Below, piece after piece: positions 45,479 through 54,347 of a stretch of DNA of 64,000 nt. Origin of the DNA: Ruegeria denitrificans (GTDB taxonomy: Bacteria > Pseudomonadota > Alphaproteobacteria > Rhodobacterales > Rhodobacteraceae); the NCBI RefSeq assembly GCF_001458295.1, contig NZ_CYUD01000010.1, forward strand, positions 143,325 to 207,324, read 5' to 3'. The translations under genes were made by a program, and so were the position numbers. The notes beneath the pieces were generated by a model. It saw only the letters and a program-made list of their open reading frames with translations, was not told the origin of the DNA and made no database searches. Each line of letters starts with the position of its first letter. The first letter of the stretch is position 1.

Positions 45479-45746
45479 CCTGCGTTTTGTAAAGTGCACG
45501 TGTGCTCGACGCAGGATTCCTCGAGTGCCCTTCCAACCAGGTAGATCTGGAATTGTGCCGAGAATTGAACCCAAGCCTGTGAGTCCATTTGGCGGAAAGA
45601 ACATTTGTCTGCGATTCACTGCCGTTCGACCGGTGCGCAGTATCGGTCAAGTTCGGGCGCAATGTTGTCATTTGACCATTGCCGTCAGCCTTCCATCCGA
45701 TGTGTTGTAAGGTGGCCGACTACCAAACAACAACAATAACGACACT

Positions 45747-46919
45747 CTACCCCCCCGCTTTTTGAAGTCGCTTTCCGAAAACCCCGCCTCGCCGCGGTGC
45801 AAAGAGTTGGCGAACGGTCACTGGTGTGTCAGGTGCATTGGGTTCTTGTGGGCTTTGCTGAGTTTTGACACGTTCGAATGCCGCCATGGCACCATTATTG
45901 GGTGTCAGCTTGTCAGCCAATGCATCCAAAAATTCATCCATTCGGACATTGCTGAAGTGAGTTTCACCAAACTGAATGGACGTCGGATGCACCTTGACCG
46001 CTTTGCCAGGATCAAAGCCAAGTTGGTGACCTGTTGTGGTGTAATCGGTGAAAACAGGGCCGACAAACAGCAGCCCATCTGCGGCGTCAACAATTTCCCC
46101 GCAGCCCGGCGTGCTGACAGGGCCCCAATATATTCCCATGAAATTTGGGTTTGCTTCAGTCAGGAAACTCTTGGCATTTGGCATCGATGCCTGTGCGTAC
46201 TCACAGGCGGCGGCAAGACTGCGCAAAGACCGCTCTGCCTGACCTGCCCGCACCTTGCTTCCTGCGACAATCACTGGCCGATCTGCCGAATTCAGGAACT
46301 CTGATACTTTTGCTACCGCGGCCGATAGCGTGTTTGGATCGCTGTTTGGCTGTCTTGCAAAACTGCGGGGTACAGGCGCGGAAGTCGCCGCACCAGCGAT
46401 GTTCGAGGCGATTTCGATATAAACCGGTTTGCGCCGAAGCATTGCTGTGTCTATCGCCCTATCGATTGCGACAGGGGCAAGCGAAGGATGATGGATCGTG
46501 ACAGCCTCAGCAGTAACACGAGCAAACATCTCGCGCTGGTAGTCATAATCAACCTCTCCAAGTGTATGATGCAGGTATTCCCATTCGGCTTCCGAGTTTG
46601 TGTTCGGCCCGCCGGAAATCGCGATCAACGGGAGATCCTCGGCATATGCACCTGCCACTGCATTCAACAGGCTCAATCCTCCGACCGAATAGGTTACGAC
46701 CACCGCGGACGGACCTCCTGCGGCGCGGGCATACCCGTCTGCCGCATAACCGGCGTTTAGCTCGTTGCAACAACTGACCATTTGCAGATCTCTATTGCTA
46801 AGCAACTCATCCAGCAGCACCAAGTTATAGTCACCGGGAACTACAAAATAGTCTTTTATTCCAGCTTCTTGCAGTCTTTTTGCCAAATACGATCCGACGG
46901 TCCAGTGCTCAGTCGTCAT
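45747..46919 (-). pseudogene. Pyruvate/indolepyruvate decarboxylase-like gene lacking the C-terminal domain
   Basis: About 390 residues match the first two domains of pyruvate decarboxylase-type ThDP enzymes: YLAKRLQEAGIKDYFVVPGD, then CCNELNAGYAADGYARA with the ThDP-activating Glu, and the middle domain with RPVIVAGSKVRAG. Full enzymes have about 550 residues; the GDGS...NN ThDP-binding domain is missing. After PDTPVTVRQLFA the frame runs into unrelated residues (PRRGGVFGKRLQKAGG) and stops. The active site needs both domains, so the product should be inactive. ATG 46919 is the likely start. Confidence 0.72.
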
Positions 46920-47208
46920 GCCAATGTTCCAATTCAAGTTGTTTAATGAACTGGGCACATCCTATTTGCGAAAACTGGATCTACAAAATCGAGAGAGTTG
47001 AGCACGTTTCCGAAACGGGCGAATTGGAAGCCAAAGACTGTCTCGACCTATGGTGAAACTTCTGGTTTGGGCTTAGTCTCTACTTTCGCAGTTTTTCCCG
47101 CCAGTTATCGGTGGCAGCCCAAGGCAGCCGCGCTCACATAGTAAAAATGCAATATGAAGATTCTCAATATTGCTGCGAACGTCGAAGCCATAGTTAAGGA
47201 GATCTCCC

Positions 47209-47985
47209 ATGCCCAACACAGCTCTGATCACCGGCGCGTCCTCCGGCATCGGTAGAGAATTTGCGCGTTTGCACGCTAGCAAGGGCGGCGATGTGGTAAT
47301 TACGGCTCGGCGTGAGGAGGGATTGGCAGCGCTCAAAACCGAATTGGAGACCCAACACCAGGTGGCCGTCACTTTGGTTCCGCTAGATCTCGGCGCAAAA
47401 GGCGGGGCGGCAAAGCTTTATGATACGGTGAACAAGATTGGTATTCAGGTCGATGTCCTGATCAATAACGCAGGTTTTGGTGGGCACGGGAAGTTCATCG
47501 AGCGCAAACTGGAGGACGATCAGGCGATGATCGATCTCAACGTCGATGTGCTGGTAGCACTCTGCCACATGTTTGGCAGAGACATGGTGGCACGGGGTGG
47601 CGGCAAGATCCTAAACGTCTCATCAACGGCTGCGCATATGCCTGGGCCGTTACAAGCCACGTATTTTGCCACAAAGGCCTTCGTTTCCAGCTTCAGTCAA
47701 GCACTTGCGGAAGAAATGAAGGACGACCGGGTGACGGTAACAGCGTTGGAACCCGGCTATGTTGAGACGGGCTTTGCCGATACTGCAGATTTGGGCGGAA
47801 CTGGGCTAGTTGATCAAAAAGGAAAGTCGGCAACTGAAACCGCCAAGATTGGCTATGACGCAATGCTTGAAGGCAAGTTGACCGTGATAAATGAAGGCCG
47901 GCTGAGCTTTATGTTAAACTGGGTTTTGCCCCTATTTCCCCAGAAGGCCAAACTTTTGATGATCCGAAAGATGCAAGAGAAGTAG
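47209..47985 (+). CDS. SDR-family oxidoreductase
   Basis: A 258-residue classical SDR, intact: cofactor loop TGASSGIG (residues 8-15), NNAG motif in LINNAGFGG, Ser in NVSSTAAHMPG, and Tyr/Lys in YFATKAF. The C-terminal part (LSFMLNWVLPLFPQKAKLL) is hydrophobic as in DltE/YqjQ-type SDRs that act near membranes. AAGGAG seven bases upstream supports ATG 47209. Substrate is unknown. It stands alone between decayed genes and a long spacer. Confidence 0.88.
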   Translation: MPNTALITGASSGIGREFARLHASKGGDVVITARREEGLAALKTELETQHQVAVTLVPLDLGAKGGAAKLYDTVNKIGIQVDVLINNAGFGGHGKFIERKLEDDQAMIDLNVDVLVALCHMFGRDMVARGGGKILNVSSTAAHMPGPLQATYFATKAFVSSFSQALAEEMKDDRVTVTALEPGYVETGFADTADLGGTGLVDQKGKSATETAKIGYDAMLEGKLTVINEGRLSFMLNWVLPLFPQKAKLLMIRKMQEK

Positions 47986-48708
47986 GTCAAGACACGGACA
48001 TGTCTTTTTTTGATCTAGACAAGGATGTTTTATTTTTCGCGAATCCAGGGACAATCGGGACGCAAAGTTTCAGGTAGTAGTCAGCTTCGCGTGAGCGGCA
48101 AATTTTGATAGTTCCCAATGCCAGCAACCGTCGACAGACAAATTTTGCAAAGTCCGCGTTCTGCGCCTTGTTGCCGTTCGTGCTACTCCGTGCTGCAAGC
48201 GCAGCGAACGGCAGCTCGGTGGCCACTATTACTTTTTGAAGTTTGACAGAAGGGTTCAATCGCAAATAGCGGCAAGCCTTCCTTCCCATCACCTTCCTTT
48301 CGTGGGCCAGCGGGATTTGAACAAGCCAAACGCCCCTGGCCGTCAGGGTGAGGGCGCGGCCCTCCCCCTCGGGCAACCCTTTTAGACAGGGTCGAGTCCT
48401 CGGCTGCACCTTCGGGCCGCACCACCCCTGTCGAATAGCGTTGCCTTGCCCCCTCCCGCGTTCGCCACGTGGCAGATTAGCAGGAACAGGCAGCTTCGCT
48501 GACTGACCTGCAAATCAGCTCTGATTTTCCGAAAGGGAATTCAGATCAAAACAAACTGTCTGCGGGAGTATGAAATGGGGGAGGTGTTGGGTAAGTTTAT
48601 GACGCAAAGGTCAAATTCGTCTGACGTCCAACAGGATACTGTGGAACGTCACTGATATTTGACTCAATCGACAGACAAAACCTCAGCAAATCGGTAAATT
48701 CAGTCATT

Positions 48709-48745
48709 CAATTCTGACCCAAACGTCAAGCAATTCTGACCCAAA
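48709..48745. repeat. Two 15-base direct repeats
   Basis: CAATTCTGACCCAAA occurs exactly at 48709-48723 and 48731-48745, 22 bases apart. Closely spaced internal repeats of this kind occur at ends of IS21-type elements, so this may be an insertion-sequence end without its transposase. That reading is inference. Confidence 0.5.
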
Positions 48746-48843
48746 ACACTTACAAGCTTTTTCCGATGCCGGTTATGTTTCAGTTGAAGAGATCTTTTCT
48801 TCTACGAAGCAATGTTCGCCATGATATTGAACCTGAGCATAGC

Positions 48844-48882
48844 GGCACTTGCCGTTCTGTTTCACAGGCATAGGCAAGTGCC
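48844..48882. repeat. 10-base inverted repeat behind the ThDP enzyme gene
   Basis: GGCACTTGCC (48844-48853) and GGCAAGTGCC (48873-48882) form a perfect stem with a 19-base loop, 36 bases beyond the stop codon of the minus-strand operon. No T-run follows on that strand, so it may slow or protect the 3' end rather than act as a classic terminator. Confidence 0.4.
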
Positions 48883-48917
48883 TTATGCGTAGACGTACGC
48901 CCAAATTCTAAACTACG

Positions 48918-50699
48918 TCAGGTTGCGACATGCGAAACATCCCTATCTGGCGAATAGATGTCGAGGATGTTCCAATGCCCGGTGGTTGGCGTTGGATTGT
49001 TGATCATCGGGACATCAAGGACAGTTGGTTTGCCGCTGGCGATTGCCGCTTCCAAAGCAGGCAACAACTCGTCAGCAGCGCTGAGCCTGTGCCCTTCCGC
49101 ACCATAAGCTCGTGCAATGTCTGAATAGCCCGGTCCGTTTGCGGGTGCGGCGGCTGATCCGGGGAACGTGGTTCCATAGGTCAGACCGTAATGCGCTTTT
49201 TGAAGGCCGGCGATAGTTCCGAAGGCGTTGTTGTTCATAACCAGCCAGATGATGCCCAGGTCAAGTTCAACCGCCGTTGCCAGCATCGACGGGTTTTGAC
49301 CGAAACCACCATCGCCAACCAAACTTAGTACGACTCGATCAGGTGCTGCCAGTTTTGCGCCGATCGCTCCCGGCGGGCCAAAACCCATCGTAGCGAACCC
49401 GCCCGGGGTCAGTATTGAGCCGGGGGTCAGGATATCGAATTGCTGTCCGACACCGTTCTTGTTCCACCCGACGTCCGTGGTGATGATGGCATCCTTAGGC
49501 AGTGCCTTGCGGGTATCTGCCAGAATACGCTCGGGCATCATCGGAAAGGCCGACGAGGTCGCCATTTCCACGTTGCGCGCTTTGAATTCTGTCCGGAAAT
49601 TCGTGATCTGCTGTTCCAGCGCGGGGCGCTTGAAGCCATCCGGATACATCTCGCGGGCCACCCGATTGAGCACACGAAACGCGGCCTTGGCGTCAGCAAC
49701 GACTCCGATCTCGGTGGGATAATTCCGTCCGATCTCCTGCGGCTCAATGTCGATATGGATAACCTTCGATCCGGGAATGTTGAACGTGTAGCCAGGGTAC
49801 CAACTTGAACAATCAGCCTCTTTGAACCGAGTACCCACGGCAAAGATGTAGTCTGCATTCAAGCAGGACTGGTTGACCAATTCGGTGCCCCAAAACCCGG
49901 TCATTCCCAGCACAAGCGGATGGTCGTCTCGCAACGCACCTTTACCCATCAGGGAATGCGCGACTGGCAGGCCCATATGTTCAACAAATTCTCGCAACTC
50001 CTCGCTTGCTTGTGCCAAAAGGATACCGCCGCCGACATAAGCAACTGGGTTTTTGGCCTTCGCCAGTGCTTCGACAATTTCACACGCTGTTTCGTCGTCA
50101 ATCGACGGTTTCTTGAGCGCCCGCGTGTTGTCGCGAATACGGTCGAAACTATCCGACGAGATCACTTCGGAGAAGATATCCATGGGAACGTTGACCAGCA
50201 CCGGACCGGGCTGGCCGCTTTCAGCGAGATGAAACGCCTTTTCCAGAATCTCGGCCATCAGGTCTGCCCGGTCTACACGCCACGCGCGTTTGACGAAGGG
50301 TCGATAGATCTCCCACTGGGCAGCGTCTGCGTGCAGGTTCACCTCCTGATGCGGGTGTTTGCCGTAGTAGTGCGTGGGAATGTCCCCTGCGATCACCACC
50401 ATGGGGATACAGTCCAGTGCCGCGTTGGCGACCCCGGTGGCGCAGTTTGTCAAACCTGGGGAGAGGTGTGACAAGACCACCGAGGCCGTGCCGGTCACGC
50501 GGGCATATGCGTCCGCCGCGTGGCTGGCGATTTGTTCGTGCCGTACGGTGACGAAATCGATGGGACTTTCCGCCAGCGCAGCCAGAACCGCGATGTTCGT
50601 GTGCCCGCAAAGGCCAAATACATGCTTGACCTCACGGCGTTCGAGAAAGTCAACGATATGTTCGGCAACGGTCTTGCCTTCCAGTTTCGCTCCGTCCAT
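48918..50699 (-). CDS. Thiamine-diphosphate-dependent enzyme (acetolactate-synthase-like fold)
   Basis: A 593-residue ThDP enzyme with the three expected domains. TVRHEQIASHAADAYAR carries the activating Glu; the C-terminal domain has VGDGGFGQNPSMLATAVELD followed by NNNAFGTI, the GDG-NN ThDP site. It is clearly not a plain acetolactate synthase by its GLCGHTNIAVLAALAE start; candidates are cyclic-diketone hydrolases, 2-oxoacid decarboxylases or carboligases. ATG 50699 is seven bases after AGGAGG and overlaps the stop of the acylating dehydrogenase gene. Suggested role: C-C cleavage giving an aldehyde for the adjacent dehydrogenase, or the reverse order; substrate unknown. Confidence 0.83.
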   Translation of the reverse strand: MDGAKLEGKTVAEHIVDFLERREVKHVFGLCGHTNIAVLAALAESPIDFVTVRHEQIASHAADAYARVTGTASVVLSHLSPGLTNCATGVANAALDCIPMVVIAGDIPTHYYGKHPHQEVNLHADAAQWEIYRPFVKRAWRVDRADLMAEILEKAFHLAESGQPGPVLVNVPMDIFSEVISSDSFDRIRDNTRALKKPSIDDETACEIVEALAKAKNPVAYVGGGILLAQASEELREFVEHMGLPVAHSLMGKGALRDDHPLVLGMTGFWGTELVNQSCLNADYIFAVGTRFKEADCSSWYPGYTFNIPGSKVIHIDIEPQEIGRNYPTEIGVVADAKAAFRVLNRVAREMYPDGFKRPALEQQITNFRTEFKARNVEMATSSAFPMMPERILADTRKALPKDAIITTDVGWNKNGVGQQFDILTPGSILTPGGFATMGFGPPGAIGAKLAAPDRVVLSLVGDGGFGQNPSMLATAVELDLGIIWLVMNNNAFGTIAGLQKAHYGLTYGTTFPGSAAAPANGPGYSDIARAYGAEGHRLSAADELLPALEAAIASGKPTVLDVPMINNPTPTTGHWNILDIYSPDRDVSHVAT

Positions 50700-52108
50700 C
50701 ACGCGACCTCCTGTCCGTAGAACTCACCGAACAGGTCCGGCTCCGAGGGGCGATCCTCGGGGATCGGACGGCTGACCCAAGTGTAGTTCATCATATGCTT
50801 CATGGTGACGTTTTCGTTGGTGATGTTGCCGCCCCAGATGCCACAGCCGAGGCTGCTGGTCATGGGCATACCATTGGTCCAGGCACCCGCATTGGCCTTG
50901 GATTGCGGCTGCCGGACCATCATGCGGCTGACCGGAGCAAGGCGAGCGAGCTGATCGATGTGATCGTCATTATGGCTATAAATCCCGCAGGAATGGCCCT
51001 TACCTCCGGTATTGTAAATCCGGCTGACCGTTTCCAGCGCGTCATCGAACGTGTCGAAGTGATAGAGCGCCATCAGCGTGGTCAGTTTTTCCTTAGAGAA
51101 CTTATGCTGCGGCCCGATTTTCCCCTGATTTTCAACCATCAGGAATTTGCGATCTTCGGGGATCGAGAACCCGGCGACTTTGGACGTTTGCTGAGGCGGG
51201 CAGGCGATGGTCGGGAAGGTGCGGTTGCCCTTTTCGTCCCACATAGCAGCTTCGAGCATAGCCTTCTCTTCAGCCGAGCACAGGTACCCGCCTTCGGCTT
51301 CAAGCGCCTTGACCATGTCGTCGTAAATTGAACGCTGGATGATGATGTTGCCGTCAGCCGAGCAACCAGACCCAAAGTCAGACGTCTTTGAAATACGTGT
51401 GTTCTGAGCGGCGATGTCCAGATCGGCGGTCTCATCGACGACGATGGAAGAATTGCCCGCGCCGACGCCATAGGCCGGGCGCCCGGAGCTATAGGCCGCT
51501 TTTACCATCGGCTTGCCGCCCGTCGCCAGCGTCAGATCACAGATCTCCATCAAATGTTGCGTCAATGGGATCGACGGTTTGCGAATGGATTGAAACAGAT
51601 CCTCGGGGGCACCGGCAGCACGACAAGCTGCACGCATGACCTCGACCATTTCGAAGGTGGTATGAGCGGTTCGCGGATGCGGGCTGAAGATGACCGCATT
51701 CCGGGCGTTTGCGGCGGAAACACCGGTCACCGGTGGTGTCATTGCTGGATTGGTCATCGGGATTAGGGATGCGATGACACCAGCAGGTTTGGCATATTTT
51801 ACCAGGCCCTTTTCCTCATCCACCTCGACGATACCGGTCGATGGAGTGCGCAGGACATCACGCAGGACCATGTGAATCTTGAATCGCTTCGCAGGGCGCC
51901 CTTCGCGATCTCCGATACCGCTTTCATCCACGCCTTGCTGGGCCAGACGGGTGAAAGTTTTCTCGTTGCCTGCATACCACGCAATGGCCTGAGACAGGCG
52001 GTCCAGTCTCTCCTGATCCCAATTCTCGATCTCGGCCATGGCAGCGCGGGCGCGTGCCAGCATATCGGCCGCCATGTTGCGGTCGTTTTCAGTGAGCTCT
52101 TTGCCCAT
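50699..52108 (-). CDS. CoA-acylating aldehyde dehydrogenase (SauS/EutE-like)
   Basis: A 469-residue dehydrogenase of the CoA-acylating branch. PAYGVGAGNSSIVVDETADLD and ISKTSDFGSGCSADG, with the catalytic Cys near residue 250, match acylating enzymes (SauS sulfoacetaldehyde dehydrogenase, EutE, AdhE N-terminal part) rather than ordinary aldehyde dehydrogenases. It would turn an aldehyde, NAD(P)+ and CoA into acyl-CoA. It overlaps the isomerase-like gene by 20 bases and the ThDP enzyme gene by one base, so the trio is tightly coupled. Sulfoacetaldehyde is possible as substrate, but no sulfonate marker gene is nearby. Confidence 0.82.
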   Translation of the reverse strand: MGKELTENDRNMAADMLARARAAMAEIENWDQERLDRLSQAIAWYAGNEKTFTRLAQQGVDESGIGDREGRPAKRFKIHMVLRDVLRTPSTGIVEVDEEKGLVKYAKPAGVIASLIPMTNPAMTPPVTGVSAANARNAVIFSPHPRTAHTTFEMVEVMRAACRAAGAPEDLFQSIRKPSIPLTQHLMEICDLTLATGGKPMVKAAYSSGRPAYGVGAGNSSIVVDETADLDIAAQNTRISKTSDFGSGCSADGNIIIQRSIYDDMVKALEAEGGYLCSAEEKAMLEAAMWDEKGNRTFPTIACPPQQTSKVAGFSIPEDRKFLMVENQGKIGPQHKFSKEKLTTLMALYHFDTFDDALETVSRIYNTGGKGHSCGIYSHNDDHIDQLARLAPVSRMMVRQPQSKANAGAWTNGMPMTSSLGCGIWGGNITNENVTMKHMMNYTWVSRPIPEDRPSEPDLFGEFYGQEVA

Positions 52109-53003
52109 GATGATCCTCTTGGTGTTTTAGAAATGCAGCATCGGGCATACGACGCTGTGACCGCGCCTCGCCGAATGTTCGCTTGGCGTGGCTGAGACAG
52201 CGACGCGCGTGTTCTTCATATCCCAACTCGGCAACGCGGCTTTGGTTGGGCAGTTCAATAGAATAGTCGACGGGCGGCATCCGTTCGATGATGCCGTTGA
52301 AGTCGATCCAACCTTCGCCTGGGTACAACCTCGCATCGCGGGCCAGTTGGATCATACCCTCGCGAGTATCTGCGATGCCGGGCAGGCAATCAGAGATATG
52401 CAGGAAGTGAAACAGGTCCGAGGGGACGTGCAACAGTTCGCCCAGATCCACGCGGCTGAGGTGCAGATAAAGCGTATCGACCAGAATACCGCCGTTCGGT
52501 TGGTCGGAAGCCCGGACAATATCCAGCGCTTCATCCAAAGTGCGCAAGCGAGAGAAGCTTGGGAACTCCAAGTCCACTGTTAGCCCGTAGGGCACCGCCA
52601 GCTCGCAGGTCTCGGAATAGACGTCGATCAGAAAATCACGATCATCGCGGGTGTTGGTCCACGCGCTCATGATCATGCGTTTGGCGCCCAGTTCCCCGCC
52701 AATCTCCAGCGAGCGCTCAAAACTACGCGGATCCACGTCTTCGGTGATGCGTGCGATCTCGATATCCAGAACCTTCAGACCCGTGGTTGCAAGCGCCGTC
52801 TTTGTGGCCTGCACCTGTGCCTTGTCGATCGGGGATTGAGTGAATTCACCGGGCACATGCATCGGAATGAACCGGGGGCTGACGGCATCGTACCCGGCCC
52901 GCGCGGCGATATAGACCAGCTCGGGCGGCGTACAGCCGATCAGCGTCAGATGCGCCAAAGAATAGAGAGAGGGGCTTGCGCCAGCCTCTTCGGGTTTCAC
53001 CAT
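52089..53003 (-). CDS. Sugar-phosphate isomerase/epimerase (AP-endonuclease 2 fold)
   Basis: A 304-residue TIM-barrel protein of the xylose-isomerase-like superfamily. Metal-site residues are visible in order: Glu in TVDLEFPSF, Asp in GGILVDTLYLHLS, His in FHFLHISDC and Glu in GEGWIDFNGII. Members isomerise, epimerise or beta-eliminate keto sugars and related polyols. It opens the unit isomerase - acylating dehydrogenase - ThDP enzyme. GGAG nine bases upstream supports ATG 53003. Upstream at 53053-53079 lies a palindrome shared with the TRAP operon. Confidence 0.82.
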   Translation of the reverse strand: MVKPEEAGASPSLYSLAHLTLIGCTPPELVYIAARAGYDAVSPRFIPMHVPGEFTQSPIDKAQVQATKTALATTGLKVLDIEIARITEDVDPRSFERSLEIGGELGAKRMIMSAWTNTRDDRDFLIDVYSETCELAVPYGLTVDLEFPSFSRLRTLDEALDIVRASDQPNGGILVDTLYLHLSRVDLGELLHVPSDLFHFLHISDCLPGIADTREGMIQLARDARLYPGEGWIDFNGIIERMPPVDYSIELPNQSRVAELGYEEHARRCLSHAKRTFGEARSQRRMPDAAFLKHQEDHHGQRAH

Positions 53004-53052
53004 GAACGACAGCTCCAGTGCCTGCGAATCTCAATTTCATCACACGTTGTCA

Positions 53053-53079
53053 AAAATATCTGTTATTTTTTAAAATATC
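53053..53079. promoter_or_regulatory. Candidate regulator-binding site, copy 2
   Basis: AAAATATC (53053-53060), one base, then GTTATTTT (53062-53069) is the palindrome seen upstream of dctP with one mismatch; a further half-site AAAATATC follows at 53072-53079. It sits 50-76 bases upstream of the start codon of the isomerase-like gene. Inferred to bind the GntR protein encoded at 63199. Confidence 0.55.
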
Positions 53080-53107
53080 AACTTTTAATACTGAGCAGGA
53101 AATGAAA

Positions 53108-53131
53108 ACGCCCGGGCAACAACCCGGGCGT
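53108..53131 (-). terminator. Rho-independent terminator of the TRAP/catabolic operon
   Basis: A perfect 9-base GC-rich stem (ACGCCCGGG at 53108-53116, CCCGGGCGT at 53123-53131) with a 6-base loop. Read on the minus strand it is followed by TTTTCATTT. It lies 26 bases beyond the stop of the dehydrogenase gene and separates the long operon from the isomerase unit. Confidence 0.87.
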
Positions 53132-53156
53132 GCTTAACCTTCGTGTTGGCAGAGCC

Positions 53157-54347
53157 TTAGAGAGTGACCCAGTCCCCTCCGGACTGGTGAGAGCGCACAG
53201 AGGCGTCAATGAACCGGACGCCGTCTGCGCCTTGATTGACACTGGGAAAAGTAAGCCAATCGGCCGGAACCGTGACGCCATCCCGCCGCGCGGCTACGGC
53301 CATGGCAAATTCCGTATAGAGGTTGGCCCAGGCTTCGATAATCCCTTCGGGGAAGCCGCGCGCAGTACGGATCAGACGTTCCGCACCGGGTCCCATACCA
53401 TGCCCGTGACCTCGGCTGATGATACGATCCGGCTCACCAAACCGATTGAACTTCAGCTGCTCCGAATTCTCCAGGTTCCACTCGAGACCTCCTTCGTTCC
53501 CGAATACCCGCAACCGCAACCCACCCCGATTTCCCGGGGCAAGGCGTGTCGCCATCAGGGTTCCCGGAACCTCGTTTTCATAGCGGGTGAACATGAATGC
53601 TGTGTCTTCCAAAGGCTTTGGCGCGCCGCAGACATGAAACTCGGCCCGTAGGTCAGTCAAGGGCAGGCCCGAGACAAAGCTGGCGAGATGCGCGGCATGG
53701 GTGCCGATATCGCCAACACAACTGGTCGGGCCAGAAATCTTTGGGTCCAGCCGCCACTTTACATGAGGCGCATCGGCCACATCTTCGGGCGTCATCCAGT
53801 CTTGCATAAACTCAACATGTATTTGGTTGATTTTTCCGATAGCTCCGTCGGCCACGATTTGCTTGGCTTGCCGGATCACTGGAAAGCATGACATCGCATA
53901 TCCGACGGCAAAGACCTGCCCCGTGCGTTTGGTGATCTCCTCAAGCCCCTGGGCTTCGGCGACTTCGTTGGTCAAGGGCTTGTCGCAAAGCACGTCAATA
54001 CCCGCCTCCAGAAACGCTTTGGCAGCTTCAAAATGAACGTGGTTCGGGGTCGTGATCATGACGGCATCCACGCCATCCGGGCGCGCCGCCTCGGCCTGCG
54101 CCATCGCCTCGAACGACGTATAACATCTGTCTGATGGTAGGAACCATTCAGCACCACGCGCTTTGCTGCGCGAGCCAACAGAGCTTAACGCGCCTGCAGC
54201 GACCTCCCACCGGTCAGTCATCCGCGCGGCCGTTGCTTGCGTGACAGAGATACGCCCTCCGCCAACAACGCCCAGCCGCAAACGGCGAGACAGGCGGGGG
54301 AAAGTATCATCAAAGTTCAGGTTTTCGGGTAAAAATCTCTCAGCCAT
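53157..54347 (-). CDS. Gfo/Idh/MocA-family dehydrogenase (first of three)
   Basis: A 396-residue NAD(P)-dependent oxidoreductase. LRLGVVGGGRISVTQA is the nucleotide-binding start, VLCDKPLTNEVAEA holds the conserved Lys (with Asp in place of the usual Glu of EKP), and SCVGDIGTHAAHLASF is the active-site Asp-His segment. ATG 54347 has GGAGG six bases upstream and overlaps the end of the cupin-like gene by eight bases. Such enzymes oxidise sugars, inositols or sugar acids. Last gene of the long operon before the terminator. Confidence 0.87.
   Translation of the reverse strand: MAERFLPENLNFDDTFPRLSRRLRLGVVGGGRISVTQATAARMTDRWEVAAGALSSVGSRSKARGAEWFLPSDRCYTSFEAMAQAEAARPDGVDAVMITTPNHVHFEAAKAFLEAGIDVLCDKPLTNEVAEAQGLEEITKRTGQVFAVGYAMSCFPVIRQAKQIVADGAIGKINQIHVEFMQDWMTPEDVADAPHVKWRLDPKISGPTSCVGDIGTHAAHLASFVSGLPLTDLRAEFHVCGAPKPLEDTAFMFTRYENEVPGTLMATRLAPGNRGGLRLRVFGNEGGLEWNLENSEQLKFNRFGEPDRIISRGHGHGMGPGAERLIRTARGFPEGIIEAWANLYTEFAMAVAARRDGVTVPADWLTFPSVNQGADGVRFIDASVRSHQSGGDWVTL

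Larger units (their letters stand above)
47986..48917. other. Long non-coding spacer with repeats
   Basis: No gene is recognised in 930 bases. The part 48171-48215 holds TTGCCGTTCG and GCGAACGGCAGC, an inverted pair of a core that recurs in other spacers. Two 15-base direct repeats lie at 48709 and 48731, and a hairpin at 48844-48882. The stretch separates the catabolic regulon from the region of decayed genes and looks like debris of insertion events. Confidence 0.45.

Noticed and set aside
48918..52108. Assignment as sulfoacetaldehyde degradation (Xsc plus SauS)
   Set aside because: The dehydrogenase is similar in type, but the ThDP enzyme start does not look like Xsc and no sulfonate genes are adjacent; kept only as an alternative.
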